From positions 930,001 through 994,000 of the forward strand of contig NZ_CP012357.1 in assembly GCF_001267155.1 (NCBI RefSeq): 64,000 nt of DNA, given 5' to 3'. This stretch comes from Spiroplasma litorale (GTDB lineage Bacteria > Bacillota_I > Bacilli_A > Mycoplasmatales > Mycoplasmataceae). The position numbers and the translations under genes are program-made. Under the pieces are notes generated by a model that was not told where the DNA came from, did not search any database, and was given only the letters and a program-made list of their open reading frames with translations. Shown here piece by piece: positions 40,431 through 52,115 of this stretch. Every line of letters starts with the position of its first letter. The first letter of the stretch is position 1.

Positions 40431-42095
40431 TTATCATTTATTTATTTTAAGATTATTATTTTTAATTAATTTTTTTAATGGTTCTACATCAAAGTTAGAA
40501 TTAAATGAGATTTCATTCATTCTATTCTTAACGCTTTCTATAGGAGTCTTTTGATTTCCTTCAAAGTAATTTATTGTATGAACAACCTCATTGGTTATTA
40601 ATTTTTGCTCTTTTCTAATTGCTATAAATTTTTTAACGAGCATAAATGCTGCATAATACATTACAGCAATTGCAAATCATTTTAAATATCAAGTAAAATC
40701 TGCCATATCGATATTTAAACCACCTTGAATTCCCACAAAAACAATAAAGAATGCAATTACAGTTCCAAATACTCCACCAATTGTAAGACCAAATGATACT
40801 TTTGGATTGTAGTTATTATCTCTATGGAATGTTCAAGCAGTTGTTGGTAACGCAAAACCAGCAGCACATGTCATTATTGGAAAGGCTGCCGCAATATTCA
40901 TTCCCAAAAGAGAAATTATTGCTAGTGCAGGCGCATATAAACCAACTCCAAAACTTTGAAGACCTCCAATAATAAAGAAACCAATTAAACCAACAAGCAA
41001 TTTTCAATTATGCAAACCATTAGGGAGTGCAACTGAACCACTAACATCACCAATTACATTTAATTGCGCAAGTAACATTAATATTCCAGCGATAGATAAA
41101 CATATTGCAACAAATATTGCAACGAAAGCTTTGTTTACTCTACCAACAACTTTAGCACTACAAAAAGCACCTAACATTGTTGCAATTATTAAAGATATAA
41201 GAGTTGTTAGTTCAACTTCAATAGCACTAACAAATAATGTTCCTGCAAATAGGTTTGGTATTGTAAGACCAATGTTTAATGTGCCAGGTAAATTTTTAAC
41301 ATCTTTAACTGTATCAGTTGCATTTAACATTGCAACAGTTACAGCAAAACTACCGACACCAATTGTATCAGTAAAACTACCCACAGTTCCAATTAATGAA
41401 GTTTTTACTATATTTTCATCTTTATCTAAAAATATTCTTTTTTTAACAGCTATTAGCATAAACGCTAAAAAACCAATAATTAATAAACAACCAATAATCA
41501 TAGTAATAAATGCAATTAAATGGTTTGCATTTTTAAAACTAAAGTTGACACCATTATTTGCTCTTTCAAAATAGTATAAATAATTAACTGCTAAACTAAT
41601 TACCAACAATAAAGGTGTTGTAACTAATGCTATTAAAGCCACTATTTTAGATGGAAGATTCTTTTTTAGTTTTACATATTTTCTTTTTATTTGTTTTTTC
41701 TCAACTTTTTTTTCACTTTCATTGAGTTTATTGTTATTTATTATTTCATCTCTATTTTTAAGATATTCTTGTTTAAGTTCTACATAGTTTATATTCTGTT
41801 TTAAATCTATAGAGTTTTCATATTCTAATAAAGCAACAGTATATAGACAATTTAATATATCATCAATTTCTTTAGATTTTTCAACATACAATTTGGTTAA
41901 ATCATCTTTTAACTCATCAAGTTTATCAATAGATACATTTTTATTTTTATATTCTTTTTTTAAGAAGTTCATTTGTTCTTTATAAAAAGATTTTAAATTT
42001 TTTTTGTTTTCACTATAGGTATAAAGTTCCTTGATATAAGATTGTAAGTCATTTTCATTTTTACTTACAATCTTTATAGCTTCTTTATTGTCCAC
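40431..42095 (-). CDS. TauE/SafE-family permease with long cytosolic N-domain
   Basis: 554 aa; UGA codons link three apparent pieces. Residues 1-150 are hydrophilic, charged, coiled-coil; then ~9-10 transmembrane helices with two TauE-like repeats: LIGTVGSFTDTIGVGSFAVT and GFFIIGGLQSFGVGLYAPAL. TauE/SafE proteins export organic anions such as sulfite or sulfoacetate; the substrate here is unknown. A charged cytosolic tail follows. Ordinary members have no such N-domain. Two bases after the start of this gene lies the ridA stop. Confidence 0.8.
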
Positions 42096-42096
42096 T

Positions 42097-42471
42097 TTAT
42101 TTATGTGCTATTGCTTCAATTTCAATTAAAGCATTTTTTGGTAAAGCTTTAACTGCAAATGTTGATCTAGCTGGTTTGTGGTCTTCAAAGAACTTACCAT
42201 AAATTTCATTTACTACAGTGAAATCATTTATATCACTTAACAAAATAGTAGTTTTAACCACATTGTTTTTTTCATAACCTGCTTCTTTTAATACATTTTC
42301 TATATTTTTTAAAATTTGATTAGTTTGTGCTTCAATACCTTTTTCTAATTCCATTGTTTCAGGAACTAATCCTAATTGTCCTGATAAAAACATTAGTCCA
42401 TTACTTAGTTCTATTGCTTGTGAATAAGGTCCGATTGCTTTTGGCGCATTTTTTGAATCAATTATTTTCAT
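42097..42471 (-). CDS. ridA: RidA-family enamine/imine deaminase
   Basis: 124 aa. APKAIGPYSQAIELSNGLMF, SGQLGLVPETMEL, VVKTTILLSDINDFTVVNEI, and KPARSTFAVKALPKNALIEI with the catalytic Arg and the IEIEAIA end are standard for RidA. It hydrolyses the 2-aminoacrylate/2-aminocrotonate released by PLP dehydratases, and its ATG overlaps the stop of threonine deaminase (TAATG), matching that job. Confidence 0.95.
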   Translation of the reverse strand: MKIIDSKNAPKAIGPYSQAIELSNGLMFLSGQLGLVPETMELEKGIEAQTNQILKNIENVLKEAGYEKNNVVKTTILLSDINDFTVVNEIYGKFFEDHKPARSTFAVKALPKNALIEIEAIAHK

Positions 42472-43715
42472 TATTTATATATTCCTTCTAGTGCTTTTTT
42501 ATCAATTATTTCATACCCTAATGCTTCTAAATCATTCACTATTGCTTTAAGTTCATCTTTTTGATTTATATCAATAACCAATTTAATAATTTCTCTATTA
42601 ATTTCTAAGTTATTGTCTAGTTGAGAGTCTGATATTTTATATATTTGCACGTGATTTTTTGAAAATACACTTGTAATTTTAGATAAGTGATCTTTTGAAA
42701 TAGGTGCATCAACTCTCATAACTACTCTTCTGTGGTCCGCTATAAGAGCTCTATTTGTTATATTCATAAAAGTTGTAACATCAATGTTACCCCCTGTTAG
42801 AACACAAACAATTTTTTTATTTTTAACTTTTAATTTATTGAATAGCACTGCTGCACTTGTCACAGCACCTGCTCCTTCTGCTACTATTTTACAATTTTCA
42901 AATAAAAATAGTATAGTTTTTGCAATTTCTTCTTCAGTAACCAATACTACATCATCAACAAATTTGTTTAATATTTCAAATGTAATATCTCCAGTTTCTT
43001 TAACTGCAATACCATCTGCAATTGATAACTTACCTTTTACTTGATAAGGTTTGTTATTTTTTCTTGCTTCATAATATGATGGAACATTTTCAGATTCTAC
43101 ACCAACAAGTTTACAATTTGGGTTAACTTGTTTAATGTAAGCAGATATACCAGATAGTATTCCACCTCCTCCAACTGGAACAAGAACATAATCAGCATCT
43201 TTAATGTCTTCCATTATTTCAACACCAATAGTACCTTGACCAGCAACTACATCTATATCATTAAATGCATGAACTAGAGTTTTTCCTGTTTCTTTAACAA
43301 TTTCTGATGCCTTAACTTGTGCGTCATCAAAAAACTGTCCGTGTAAAATTACTTCTACACCATAATTTTTTGTGGCATTTATTTTTGCAAGTGGAGCTGT
43401 TTCTGGCATCACTATTGTTGCTGGGCAATCTAATAAATTTGATGCATAACTAACACCTTGCGAGTGGTTACCAGCACTTGCTGCAACAACCCCTTTTGAA
43501 AGTTTTTCTTTGTCCATATCAATCATTTTTGATAAGGCTCCTCTAATTTTAAATGACCCTGCTTTTTGCAAGTTTTCTAATTTTATGTATACTTCATTAT
43601 CAGTTATCTGGCTTAACTTTGTTGCTCTGATAACTGGAGTGCGATTTATATAAGGTTTTATTTTTTCGTGTTTTGCTTCGATAGTTTCTTTTGAAATTTT
43701 GCTCATATCTATCAT
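42471..43715 (-). CDS. ilvA: Threonine ammonia-lyase (threonine deaminase)
   Basis: 414 aa fold-type II PLP enzyme converting threonine to 2-oxobutyrate and ammonia. QKAGSFKIRGALSKM holds the Schiff-base Lys, VAASAGNHSQGVSYAS the phosphate loop, VLVPVGGGGILSGIS the Gly-rich cofactor loop. C-terminal ~75 residues (RVVMRVDAPISKDHLSKITS) form one ACT domain. With no visible isoleucine pathway it is probably catabolic (TdcB-type). SD GAGGTG. Coupled to ridA. Confidence 0.92.
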   Translation of the reverse strand: MIDMSKISKETIEAKHEKIKPYINRTPVIRATKLSQITDNEVYIKLENLQKAGSFKIRGALSKMIDMDKEKLSKGVVAASAGNHSQGVSYASNLLDCPATIVMPETAPLAKINATKNYGVEVILHGQFFDDAQVKASEIVKETGKTLVHAFNDIDVVAGQGTIGVEIMEDIKDADYVLVPVGGGGILSGISAYIKQVNPNCKLVGVESENVPSYYEARKNNKPYQVKGKLSIADGIAVKETGDITFEILNKFVDDVVLVTEEEIAKTILFLFENCKIVAEGAGAVTSAAVLFNKLKVKNKKIVCVLTGGNIDVTTFMNITNRALIADHRRVVMRVDAPISKDHLSKITSVFSKNHVQIYKISDSQLDNNLEINREIIKLVIDINQKDELKAIVNDLEALGYEIIDKKALEGIYK

Positions 43716-43823
43716 AAAAGCACCTCGCTTCTCTATGAATGAAAATCATTCAAAGATATTTTACATTAATAAATTCAAATATCAATAAATTTTCCATTTA
43801 TTATATGAAATAAAAAATATTTT

Positions 43824-45003
43824 CTAAATTATATTATTTATTATTTTTATGAAAATACTTATAAATTCTTTTAGCAACTCTCTTTGAGTTGCAAAGTTTA
43901 TTCTTACAAAATATTCTCCATTTTCAATATAATCATTTCCATAACTTAATATAATGTTATTTTTTCCATAATTTCTTGTAATTGTTTTTGACTAATTTTT
44001 AATTTTTCAAAATTTAAATATAAAAAATAAGATGCTTCTGTTTCGAAAACTTCAATATTACTGCAGTTTTTAATTTCAGTTTTTAAAAAATATAATTTTC
44101 TTTTAAATAATCTAACAATTCTTTTGCTCACTCAAGATTTTTATACGATTCAACTGTAGCAATTTTTCCAAATGAGTTTGGGAATACTATCCATGAACTT
44201 CGCAATTGTTTTTTAATTATTTTCTTAATCATATCACTTTTAACTAATAAATAACTTGTATCTAAACCACCAAAATTAAAAGCTTTGCTTGGGCTTGTTG
44301 CAGTAATTATATATTCATATTCATTGGAAAATTAATAAAAGGACTTAAAATCTTTTCTATTATATACAAAATCTCTATGAACTTCATCTGAAAAAATAAA
44401 TACATTATGTTTTTTGCAAATATCTAGTATTTTTTGTAAATCACTCTCTTTTCAAACACTACCGCCAGGGTTGTGAGGATTACAAAATATAAAAAGTTTT
44501 ACTTTATTTTTTATTATTTGTTCTTCAAAAGCTTTATAATCAATTTCAAACTTTTTATTTTTATAAATTAATTTGTTAACGATTAATGATCTATCTGTAT
44601 TTTTTACTATATCTTCAAATGGACCAAAAACTGGAGTTGTAACAATTATACTATCACCTTTAGACGTAAATGCGTTAATTGTATTTGACAACGCTATCAA
44701 AGTATCTTGTGCATAAATTATGTCTTCAGTTTTCACATCAACATTGAAAAACTCTTTGTTTCACTCAACAATACTTTTATATCAATTATCAGATAAAAAA
44801 GAATAACCAAAAATACCTACACCAGCTCTATTTTTAAGTGCATCAATTACATTTCCAGGCATTGGAAAATCTGCGTCACCCATTCAAAATGAATAAATAG
44901 GTTTATTTATATCGATGTTATATTTTTTTGATAAATATTCTTTGTTTCAATGCATATCATTGTCTTTAGTTCTATCTATTTTAATATCAAAATTATATTT
45001 CAT
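43824..45003 (-). pseudogene. MalY/PatB-type aminotransferase, decayed
   Basis: Reads as a PLP fold-type I C-S lyase from MKYNFDIKIDRTKDNDMHWN through SFWMGDADFPMPGNVIDAL, NPHNPGGSV and SPSKAFNFGG (PLP Lys present), but is broken. An in-frame TAA follows KDFKSFY near 44333; a frameshift lies in a T-run near 44095 (one extra base); another lies in an A-run near 43970 (one base missing). Restoring these yields a ~390-aa protein ending INNII at TAG 43824. At least three lesions in one gene make sequencing error unlikely. It lies upstream of ilvA-ridA on the same strand. Confidence 0.88.
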
Positions 45004-45019
45004 ATTTAACCTCCTTAGT

Positions 45020-45051
45020 TAAAATAAAAAACTTATCTTATGATAAGTTTT
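45020..45051 (-). terminator. Terminator after the tsaC-like gene
   Basis: AAAACTTATC-TTAT-GATAAGTTTT (45028-45051); minus-strand continuation TTTATTTTAAC. It closes the serS-thrS-tsaC group. Confidence 0.8.
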
Positions 45052-45134
45052 CAATTTATATTTAACACAAAAATTATAACTACGCTATTGTTTTTTATTA
45101 TAATAAAATTATTTTTATTTTTTAATTTTGAAAT

Positions 45135-45680
45135 TTATTTACGAATAACTTCAAAATCAAAGTTAATAACTGATGAAGGTCTATTATTAAGTTCTCCAAC
45201 TCAATATAATTTTTTTATTTCTTTATTTTGTTTTACAAATATTTCTAGATCCTTATACTTTGTCAAATAACTTGAACCTGTTTTATTGACACTTGTTGAT
45301 AATATAGGACCTACAACTTTTATTATTTTTTTTAAGTCTTTTCTTTTTGGCATCCTTATCCCAATTAATTCGTCGTTTTTATCTTTTAATAAAACAGTTG
45401 TTGGTGTTTTGCATTTTTTAATTATTTTTATATGATACTTGTTATATAAAAGACCCAGTTGTTTTGCTTGTTTAATAGAAGAAATCAAAACAATTAATTT
45501 TTTATTTTTATCACTATTTTTTAATTTATTTAATAAATCTTGGTTCTTTTCATTAAAAATTAAACTTAATCCATATATTGTCTCTGTTGGTAGGATAATT
45601 ACTTCATCATTATTTAAGTGCTCTATAGCTTTTAAAATTTCTTTCTTTTTTAAAAGTCTATTTTCTGTTTTCGTATTCAT
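45135..45680 (-). CDS. tsaC: TsaC/Sua5-family threonylcarbamoyl-AMP synthase
   Basis: 181 aa YrdC-fold protein that makes threonylcarbamoyl-AMP for tRNA t6A. KAIEHLNNDEVIILPTETIY with the TETIYGL signature, SDKNKKLIVLISSIKQAK, and GPILSTSVNKTGSSYLTK. UGA (LYWVGEL) extends the C-terminus to RPSSVINFDFEVIRK. I chose the ATG at 45680, overlapping the thrS 3' end by 23 bp. Placement after thrS fits threonine use. Confidence 0.88.
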
Positions 45681-47556
45681 CAACAACTTTATTTATGAAA
45701 TCTTTAACTTTCATTTCAATTTGTTCTTCGTTTTTATAAGTTCTAAAAGTTAACGAGTTATTTTCTAATTCTTTTTGACCCAAAACAACAATATAAGGTA
45801 TTTTTTTAGTTATTGCATTACGTATTTTATTATTTAATCTGTCATCTTTATCACTAATTAAACATCTAATTTTTTTAGCGTGTAATTGTTTTTCGACTTC
45901 AACACAATAATCATTATACTTTTCAGATACTGGTATTATTGCAATTTGAGTTGGACTACATCATAAAGGAAGAACCCCCATTGTTTGCTCTAATAATATA
46001 GCAACAAATCTTTCATAAGTACCAACCAATCCTCTATGAATCATAATTGGTTTTTCTGGTTTTCCTTCACTATTAATATATTCAAGTTCAAATTTTTCTG
46101 GTAATAAAAAGTCAAGTTGAATTGTTGAAACAGTTATTTCATGACCTAAAGCTGTTTCTACTTGTATATCTAACTTAGGACCATAAAACGCTGCTTCACC
46201 AACCATTTTTTTATAATCAAGTTTTAATTCTTTAAGCATATCTTCTAATTGTGCTTCTGCACTATTTCACATACTATCATTATCATAATAACTGTGTTTA
46301 TCTTCTGGGTCTCTTAAAGACAATGATAAGTATTTAATTTTAATATCAAATTTTGTTAACACTTCACCAATTAATTTATAACAGTTAATAAACTCTTCTT
46401 TTAATTGTGAAGGCATAACAAATATATGTGAATCTGTTAGTTCCATAGCTCTAACTCTTTCAAGACCTGTTAGTGAACCTGAAAACTCATATCTATGTTG
46501 AATTGCGTGCTCTGCATATCTTAAAGGTAAATCTCTATAACTTCTAATTTTTGATTTATAAACCGAAACATGGTGTGGACAATTCATTGGTCTTAGTACT
46601 AATGTTTCATTATCTGGCATTTCTATTGGTGCAAACATATTCTCTCTATAATGATTTCAATGACCTGATGTTTCATATAACATTTTAGATCCTAAAACCG
46701 GTGATTCTATTTGAACAAATCTATATTCAAACTCTTTTTCTTTTAAGAATTTTTTAATTTCTTGTTTTAGTATTGCTCCATTTGGAAGTCAAAAAGGTAA
46801 ACCTAAACCAATTAATGGATCTATATTAAATATTTCTAGGTTTTCATTAATATATCTGTGATCTCTTAATTTTTTTTCTTCAATTTCTTTTACAATTTTT
46901 GCTAATTGCTTTTTGTCATTAGCAACAACGAAATCAATCTTTTGTAGCATTAATTCTGATGCGTCATTATTGTAGTATTCACCAGAAAAATTTAAAATTT
47001 GCACTTCTCTATTGTTGTATTTTGATAAAAGTACTGGGAATCTTATTATAAGTTCAAAACTATCTAATTTAATTGATGGGAAATCAATTTCTTCAATATT
47101 ATATTTTGATAATGTTTGTGCTTTTTTATAATAGTTATTAAAATTATTAGAGTTTATGATTTCAAATTTTGACTCTTTAATTATTTCAATAAATTTTTTA
47201 GTTGTTACTTCTAATTCTTCTTTTTTTAATCTATCTTTTGTATTAAAAACTGCACTACAAGTTTCTTTGTTTATATCATTATTTTGAATTGATACTTCCA
47301 AATCATTAAATGAGCTTAATAAACTTAACTCCATTAACAATTTAGACATATAGTTATTTGATTTTTTTAATAATTCATTATCTATTTTTATTAATTCAAG
47401 TGTACAATCTTTTTTAACAATAGCTTGGTTAGGTAAAAAAACTTCACCAAATTTAACAACATACTTATTATTATCGATATTATTTTTTTCTAAAAGTTCA
47501 GAAACCAAAATCGGTTCTTTTATCTGAACTTTTTTTTCATCAATTATAATTTCCAT
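45658..47556 (-). CDS. thrS: Threonyl-tRNA synthetase
   Basis: 632 aa class II enzyme; four UGA Trp codons split it in the standard code. N-terminal TGS domain (residues ~1-65), editing-like middle region (shortened, weakly conserved), catalytic core with [20 protein letters not shown] (zinc Cys), [20 protein letters not shown] (motif 2), [20 protein letters not shown] (motif 3), and a C-terminal anticodon-binding domain with [14 protein letters not shown]. Editing competence is uncertain because the usual HxxxH of the N2 domain was not seen. Confidence 0.95.
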
Positions 47557-47568
47557 TTTTTTCTCCTC

Positions 47569-48816
<1,248 letters not shown>

Positions 48817-48844
48817 ATTCTTTTCCTATCTCCTTTAAATTAAA

Positions 48845-48872
48845 TAAACTAAAAAATTACACGTTAACGTGT
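48845..48872 (-). promoter_or_regulatory. Palindrome and T-tract in the serS leader
   Basis: ACACGTTAACGTGT (48859-48872), a perfect 14-bp palindrome, followed on the minus strand by AATTTTTTAG. It lies 43 bp before the serS start. Either a terminator for the gene ending at 49000, an attenuator, or an operator. I see no T-box conserved sequence. Confidence 0.45.
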
Positions 48873-48999
48873 TTCCAATATAGTTTTTGTATTTAAAAAA
48901 TAAATTCATAAATACCCTCTCTAATAATTAGCATTATAATTGAATTAAATTAAACAACTATACACATTTATTATACATTAGATTTTATTTTCAAGTTGT

Positions 49000-49689
49000 T
49001 TATCTAAATTTTTTATAATCAGGAATATAAGGGTTTTCTCTTTTAGGATTTCTTTTGACTGATTTTGTTTTACAATACATTATTATTTCATTTTTTTTGT
49101 TCTTTACATCGATTTCAGTTACATTATCTTCTTTATTATCAAATTTATAAATTAAGTTTCTTAGTTCTTGTTCTAATTTATATAAACCCAAAACATTTTT
49201 ATGTTCTTCTTTTTTTTGTTCCACTGAATATTTAGAATTTGGAATTTTGGTTTTATTTGGATAATAATCTATGTCAATATGTTTGCAACCTATATGATGA
49301 TAACCTTTAGATATTGCTTCTTGCATAGTTAAATAGTCTTTATCGTATTTTTCTAATGAAAGTACCTTACCTTCAAATGGAGCACAAAGATCACAACAAT
49401 CTTTTTCTTCTTTAACATATACTAATATTTTATTTCTTAAGGCTTGTTTGCTACCAAATCAATTATAAATACCAAAAATAGGTTTTTGAGATTGTTTTGA
49501 TTTATTTGATTCTTCTTCATTAGTTGAATGGTCGCTATTTTTTTCTTCTATATTTTTTTCGTTTTCTGGTTTATTTACAATATCACTCTTTTTTTGTCTT
49601 CATTTTCTAATTTTTTTTCAAGGTATAACTAAATATAATACTAAAACTATTACAAGAATAATTAATATAACTCAATATGGTAAAGTCAT
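49000..49689 (-). CDS. Membrane-anchored protein with phage-head-like CxxC/HxxCxH motif
   Basis: 229 aa. N-terminal transmembrane helix (residues ~5-24), basic then Glu/Asn/Ser-rich linker, and a compact domain with KEEKDCCDLCAPFEGKVLSL and GYHHIGCKHIDIDYYPN. The order CxxC-xxxxxG ... HxxCxH matches the zinc-like motif of phage minor head proteins (Mu gpF / min_cap2 types, CPxCxxLxGK ... HPNCRH). No other phage genes are nearby. UGA codons hide the first half. Its ATG overlaps the preceding small gene stop (TAATG). Function unknown. Confidence 0.65.
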
Positions 49690-49898
49690 TAATTGTTTTT
49701 ATTATTTAGATTTAAATAATAATCCTTTACTTCACTAAAGTTTATTCTTTGAATATTTTTACAACTAAAACATTTACCATTGGTTGGTTCAGACTCATCA
49801 AAATTAATATTACTTTCAAATATAAATTTTTTAAAATCTCAACATGTTTTACAAAAAGTAAATATTCAATTAGTATCAATATCAAAATTTTTTATCAT
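49689..49898 (-). CDS. 69-aa zinc-ribbon-like protein
   Basis: MIKNFDIDTNWIFTFCKTCW onward, with a second pair GKCFSCKN, giving CxxC-x~24-CxxC, typical of a small zinc ribbon. Two UGA Trp codons hide it. SD GGAGGTATAACAA. Stop overlaps the next gene's ATG by one base, so both are made together. Role unknown. Confidence 0.6.
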
Positions 49899-49910
49899 TT
49901 GTTATACCTC

Positions 49911-49944
49911 CAAAAAAAATTAAAATGGTTATAAAACCATTTTA
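49911..49944 (-). terminator. Terminator of the PTS permease gene
   Basis: TAAAATGGTT-ATAA-AACCATTTTA (49921-49944), followed on the minus strand by ATTTTTTTT. Thirteen bases after the PTS gene stop. Confidence 0.85.
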
Positions 49945-49957
49945 ATGAGATTAATTA

Positions 49958-51730
49958 TTATTTTTTAACTGCATTGAATTGATTTCTCATAGCGTTAGCA
50001 ACGTGCTCAACATCAGGACCAATTACAATTTGCATTCCTTCAGAACCAAGTCTTTTAACTCCGAATGAACCTGCAGATTTTATTTTAGCATCGTCGACTT
50101 TTGTATTATCTTTTAGGATAAGTCTTAGTCTTGTTGCACAATTATCAATACTTACTATATTATCAGCACCAATTGCTTCAAATATAATATTTGCCTTTGT
50201 TACATATTTATCTCCAGAGCTTTTTGATTTACTTCCTTCTTCTTTAACAACTTTCTGAATTGAGTTACCATCAAGTAATTCTCTACCTGGAGTTTGAAGA
50301 TTCATTGCTTTAATAACAAAGTAGAATACAAAGAAGTATATTGCTCCTGCCGCTGCCGATAGCACTAATATTCACAATGGATTAGACATTGCTAAATTAT
50401 TGTGGTATTTTGCTAATCCTCATGATTGAGCAAAAGAGATTAAATAATCAATAAGTCCCGCACTAAATCCAAATCCTATTTGTATTTTCATTGCGGTTGT
50501 TATTCCAACAAATACTCCCGTCATTATTGCGTGTATTCCTAAAAGAACTGGAGCAATAAATACGAATGAGAATTCAATTGGTTCGGTTATACCTGATAAT
50601 AAAGAAACCCCTGCGACTCCACCAAGGAATCCTGCGACTTCTTTTCTATTTTGTTTGTGTGCAGCCATAATCATTGCTATAGCAGCCAATGGTAATCCTC
50701 CCATCATAATTGGGAAGAATCCTGATTGGAATAGTCCAGAATTTGAAATACCTTTTGCGAAAGCATTAATATCTCCATTAACTAATTGATCTACTGCTCT
50801 AACTTCACCTGTCATCGGTGCAACAACATCTCCTGAAATTGGCATTTGGAATCAGAAGAATGTATTTAGTATTTGGTGTAATCCAAATGGTAAAAGCAAT
50901 CTATTTAAAATACCATAAACCATAGTACCTGGAATTGCAACTGCTGGACTTGTTGGGTCTGCAACCGCTGTTCCAAATTTAATTAAACCATATTGTATTC
51001 ATGGTCAAATTACTGCAAATGCAATACCAACTGGAATCGCTGCTGCAATTGCAACCATTGGGACAAATCTTCTTCCCCCAAAAAATGATAATGCAGTAGG
51101 TAATTTAATTTCTTTAAATCTATTATAAAAGTATGCAGATAAACAACCAGCAGTTATTCCTCCTAATACTCCTATATTAAGTACATATTGGTGTCCATTA
51201 ATTATTGTTTTTGCCGAATCTGCGTACGTTGGAACATAGAATAGACTTGAAAAGTCAAATGGTTTGGTAACAACCTCCCCATTTTCGACAACCTCTTCAA
51301 ATGCAGTGAAATTCAACACTTTACTATAAAATGCTTCTGGTAAAGTGTGCTCTGCTGTTAAAGCTGCGATTGCAAGGTAGAAAATAACTGCAACCAAGGC
51401 AACTTCTCCTCTATGATCTTTTGCTAATCCGAATGCACATCCAATAGCAAATAATAATGGTAAATTATCAAAAGGAACTGAACCAGGTTTTTGAATAACT
51501 AATGAAATTCATCAACCTCAACTATGTTCTTCTGCTAATTCCATACCTAAAGCGCCAAAACGGTTTAATATAGCTGCAAATGGTAAAACTGCAATTGGAA
51601 ATTGTAATGTTTTACCTAATTCTTGCAACATAGTAAGAAACTTACTTCAAGCGTTTGGTCCACCTGACTTTTGAGACTTTAGTTTAACTTTTTTGTCGCT
51701 TTTTGCGACACTAACTTTAGCTTCTGCCAT
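49958..51730 (-). CDS. nagE: PTS EIICB permease, N-acetylglucosamine/glucose type
   Basis: 590 aa; five UGA Trp codons divide it in the standard code. EIIC with ~10 helices: TLQFPIAVLPFAAILNRFG, LNIGVLGGITAGCLSAYFYN, KLPTALSFFGGRRFVPM, GLHQILNTFFWFQM, SGFFPIMMGGLPLAAIAMIM and GITEPIEFSFVFIAPVLLGI (substrate Glu), closest in wording to NagE. C-terminal EIIB (residues ~510-590) with the phospho-Cys in SIDNCATRLRLILKD. No EIIA is fused, so one must be supplied in trans. SD AAAGG. Substrate glucose is a possible alternative. Confidence 0.9.
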
Positions 51731-51819
51731 ATTGATACCTTTCTACGAGCAAGAAATTGCTCCTTAAAAAATTATATCAAAATACCTCCTGAAATAAAAT
51801 TCACTTTTGGAAATTTTTT

Positions 51820-52086
51820 TTACTTTAATATTACTTCTAATGATAAAGGAACAAAAATAACAAACATTATATAACCAGTTAAAGCTAAGATGATAATTCC
51901 ATAGTATTGTCAAAATCTAAAAAACTTATATTTACCTGGTGTTAGGTCAAAAGATTCTTTTTCGATTTTTTTACGTTTTTTAAATTTAAATAAAAATAAA
52001 GTTGCTAAGATTCCTACAACTAATCCTGCAATCCCTATACCGAATAAAGATCAAGCAGTTGACTTTGAAAGAGTTGCTAATAACAT
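51820..52086 (-). CDS. Two-helix membrane protein
   Basis: 88 aa: MLLATLSKSTAWSLFGIGIA, a first helix, a basic loop (FKFKKRKKIEKESFD), a second helix ending FVPLSLEVILK. Two UGA Trp codons hide it. It lies 29 bp after the ABC exporter and 90 bp before the PTS gene. No family recognised; perhaps an exporter accessory. Confidence 0.6.
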
Positions 52087-52115
52087 ATACGTCTCCTATT
52101 CATAAAAATATTATA

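Noticed and set aside
40822-41007. Short Trp/Cys-rich ORF inside the TauE-like gene
   Set aside because: Out-of-frame reading of transmembrane codons; no SD.
48817-48999. T-box riboswitch upstream of serS
   Set aside because: No TGGNACCGCG-like T-box sequence or long specifier stem; only a short palindrome.
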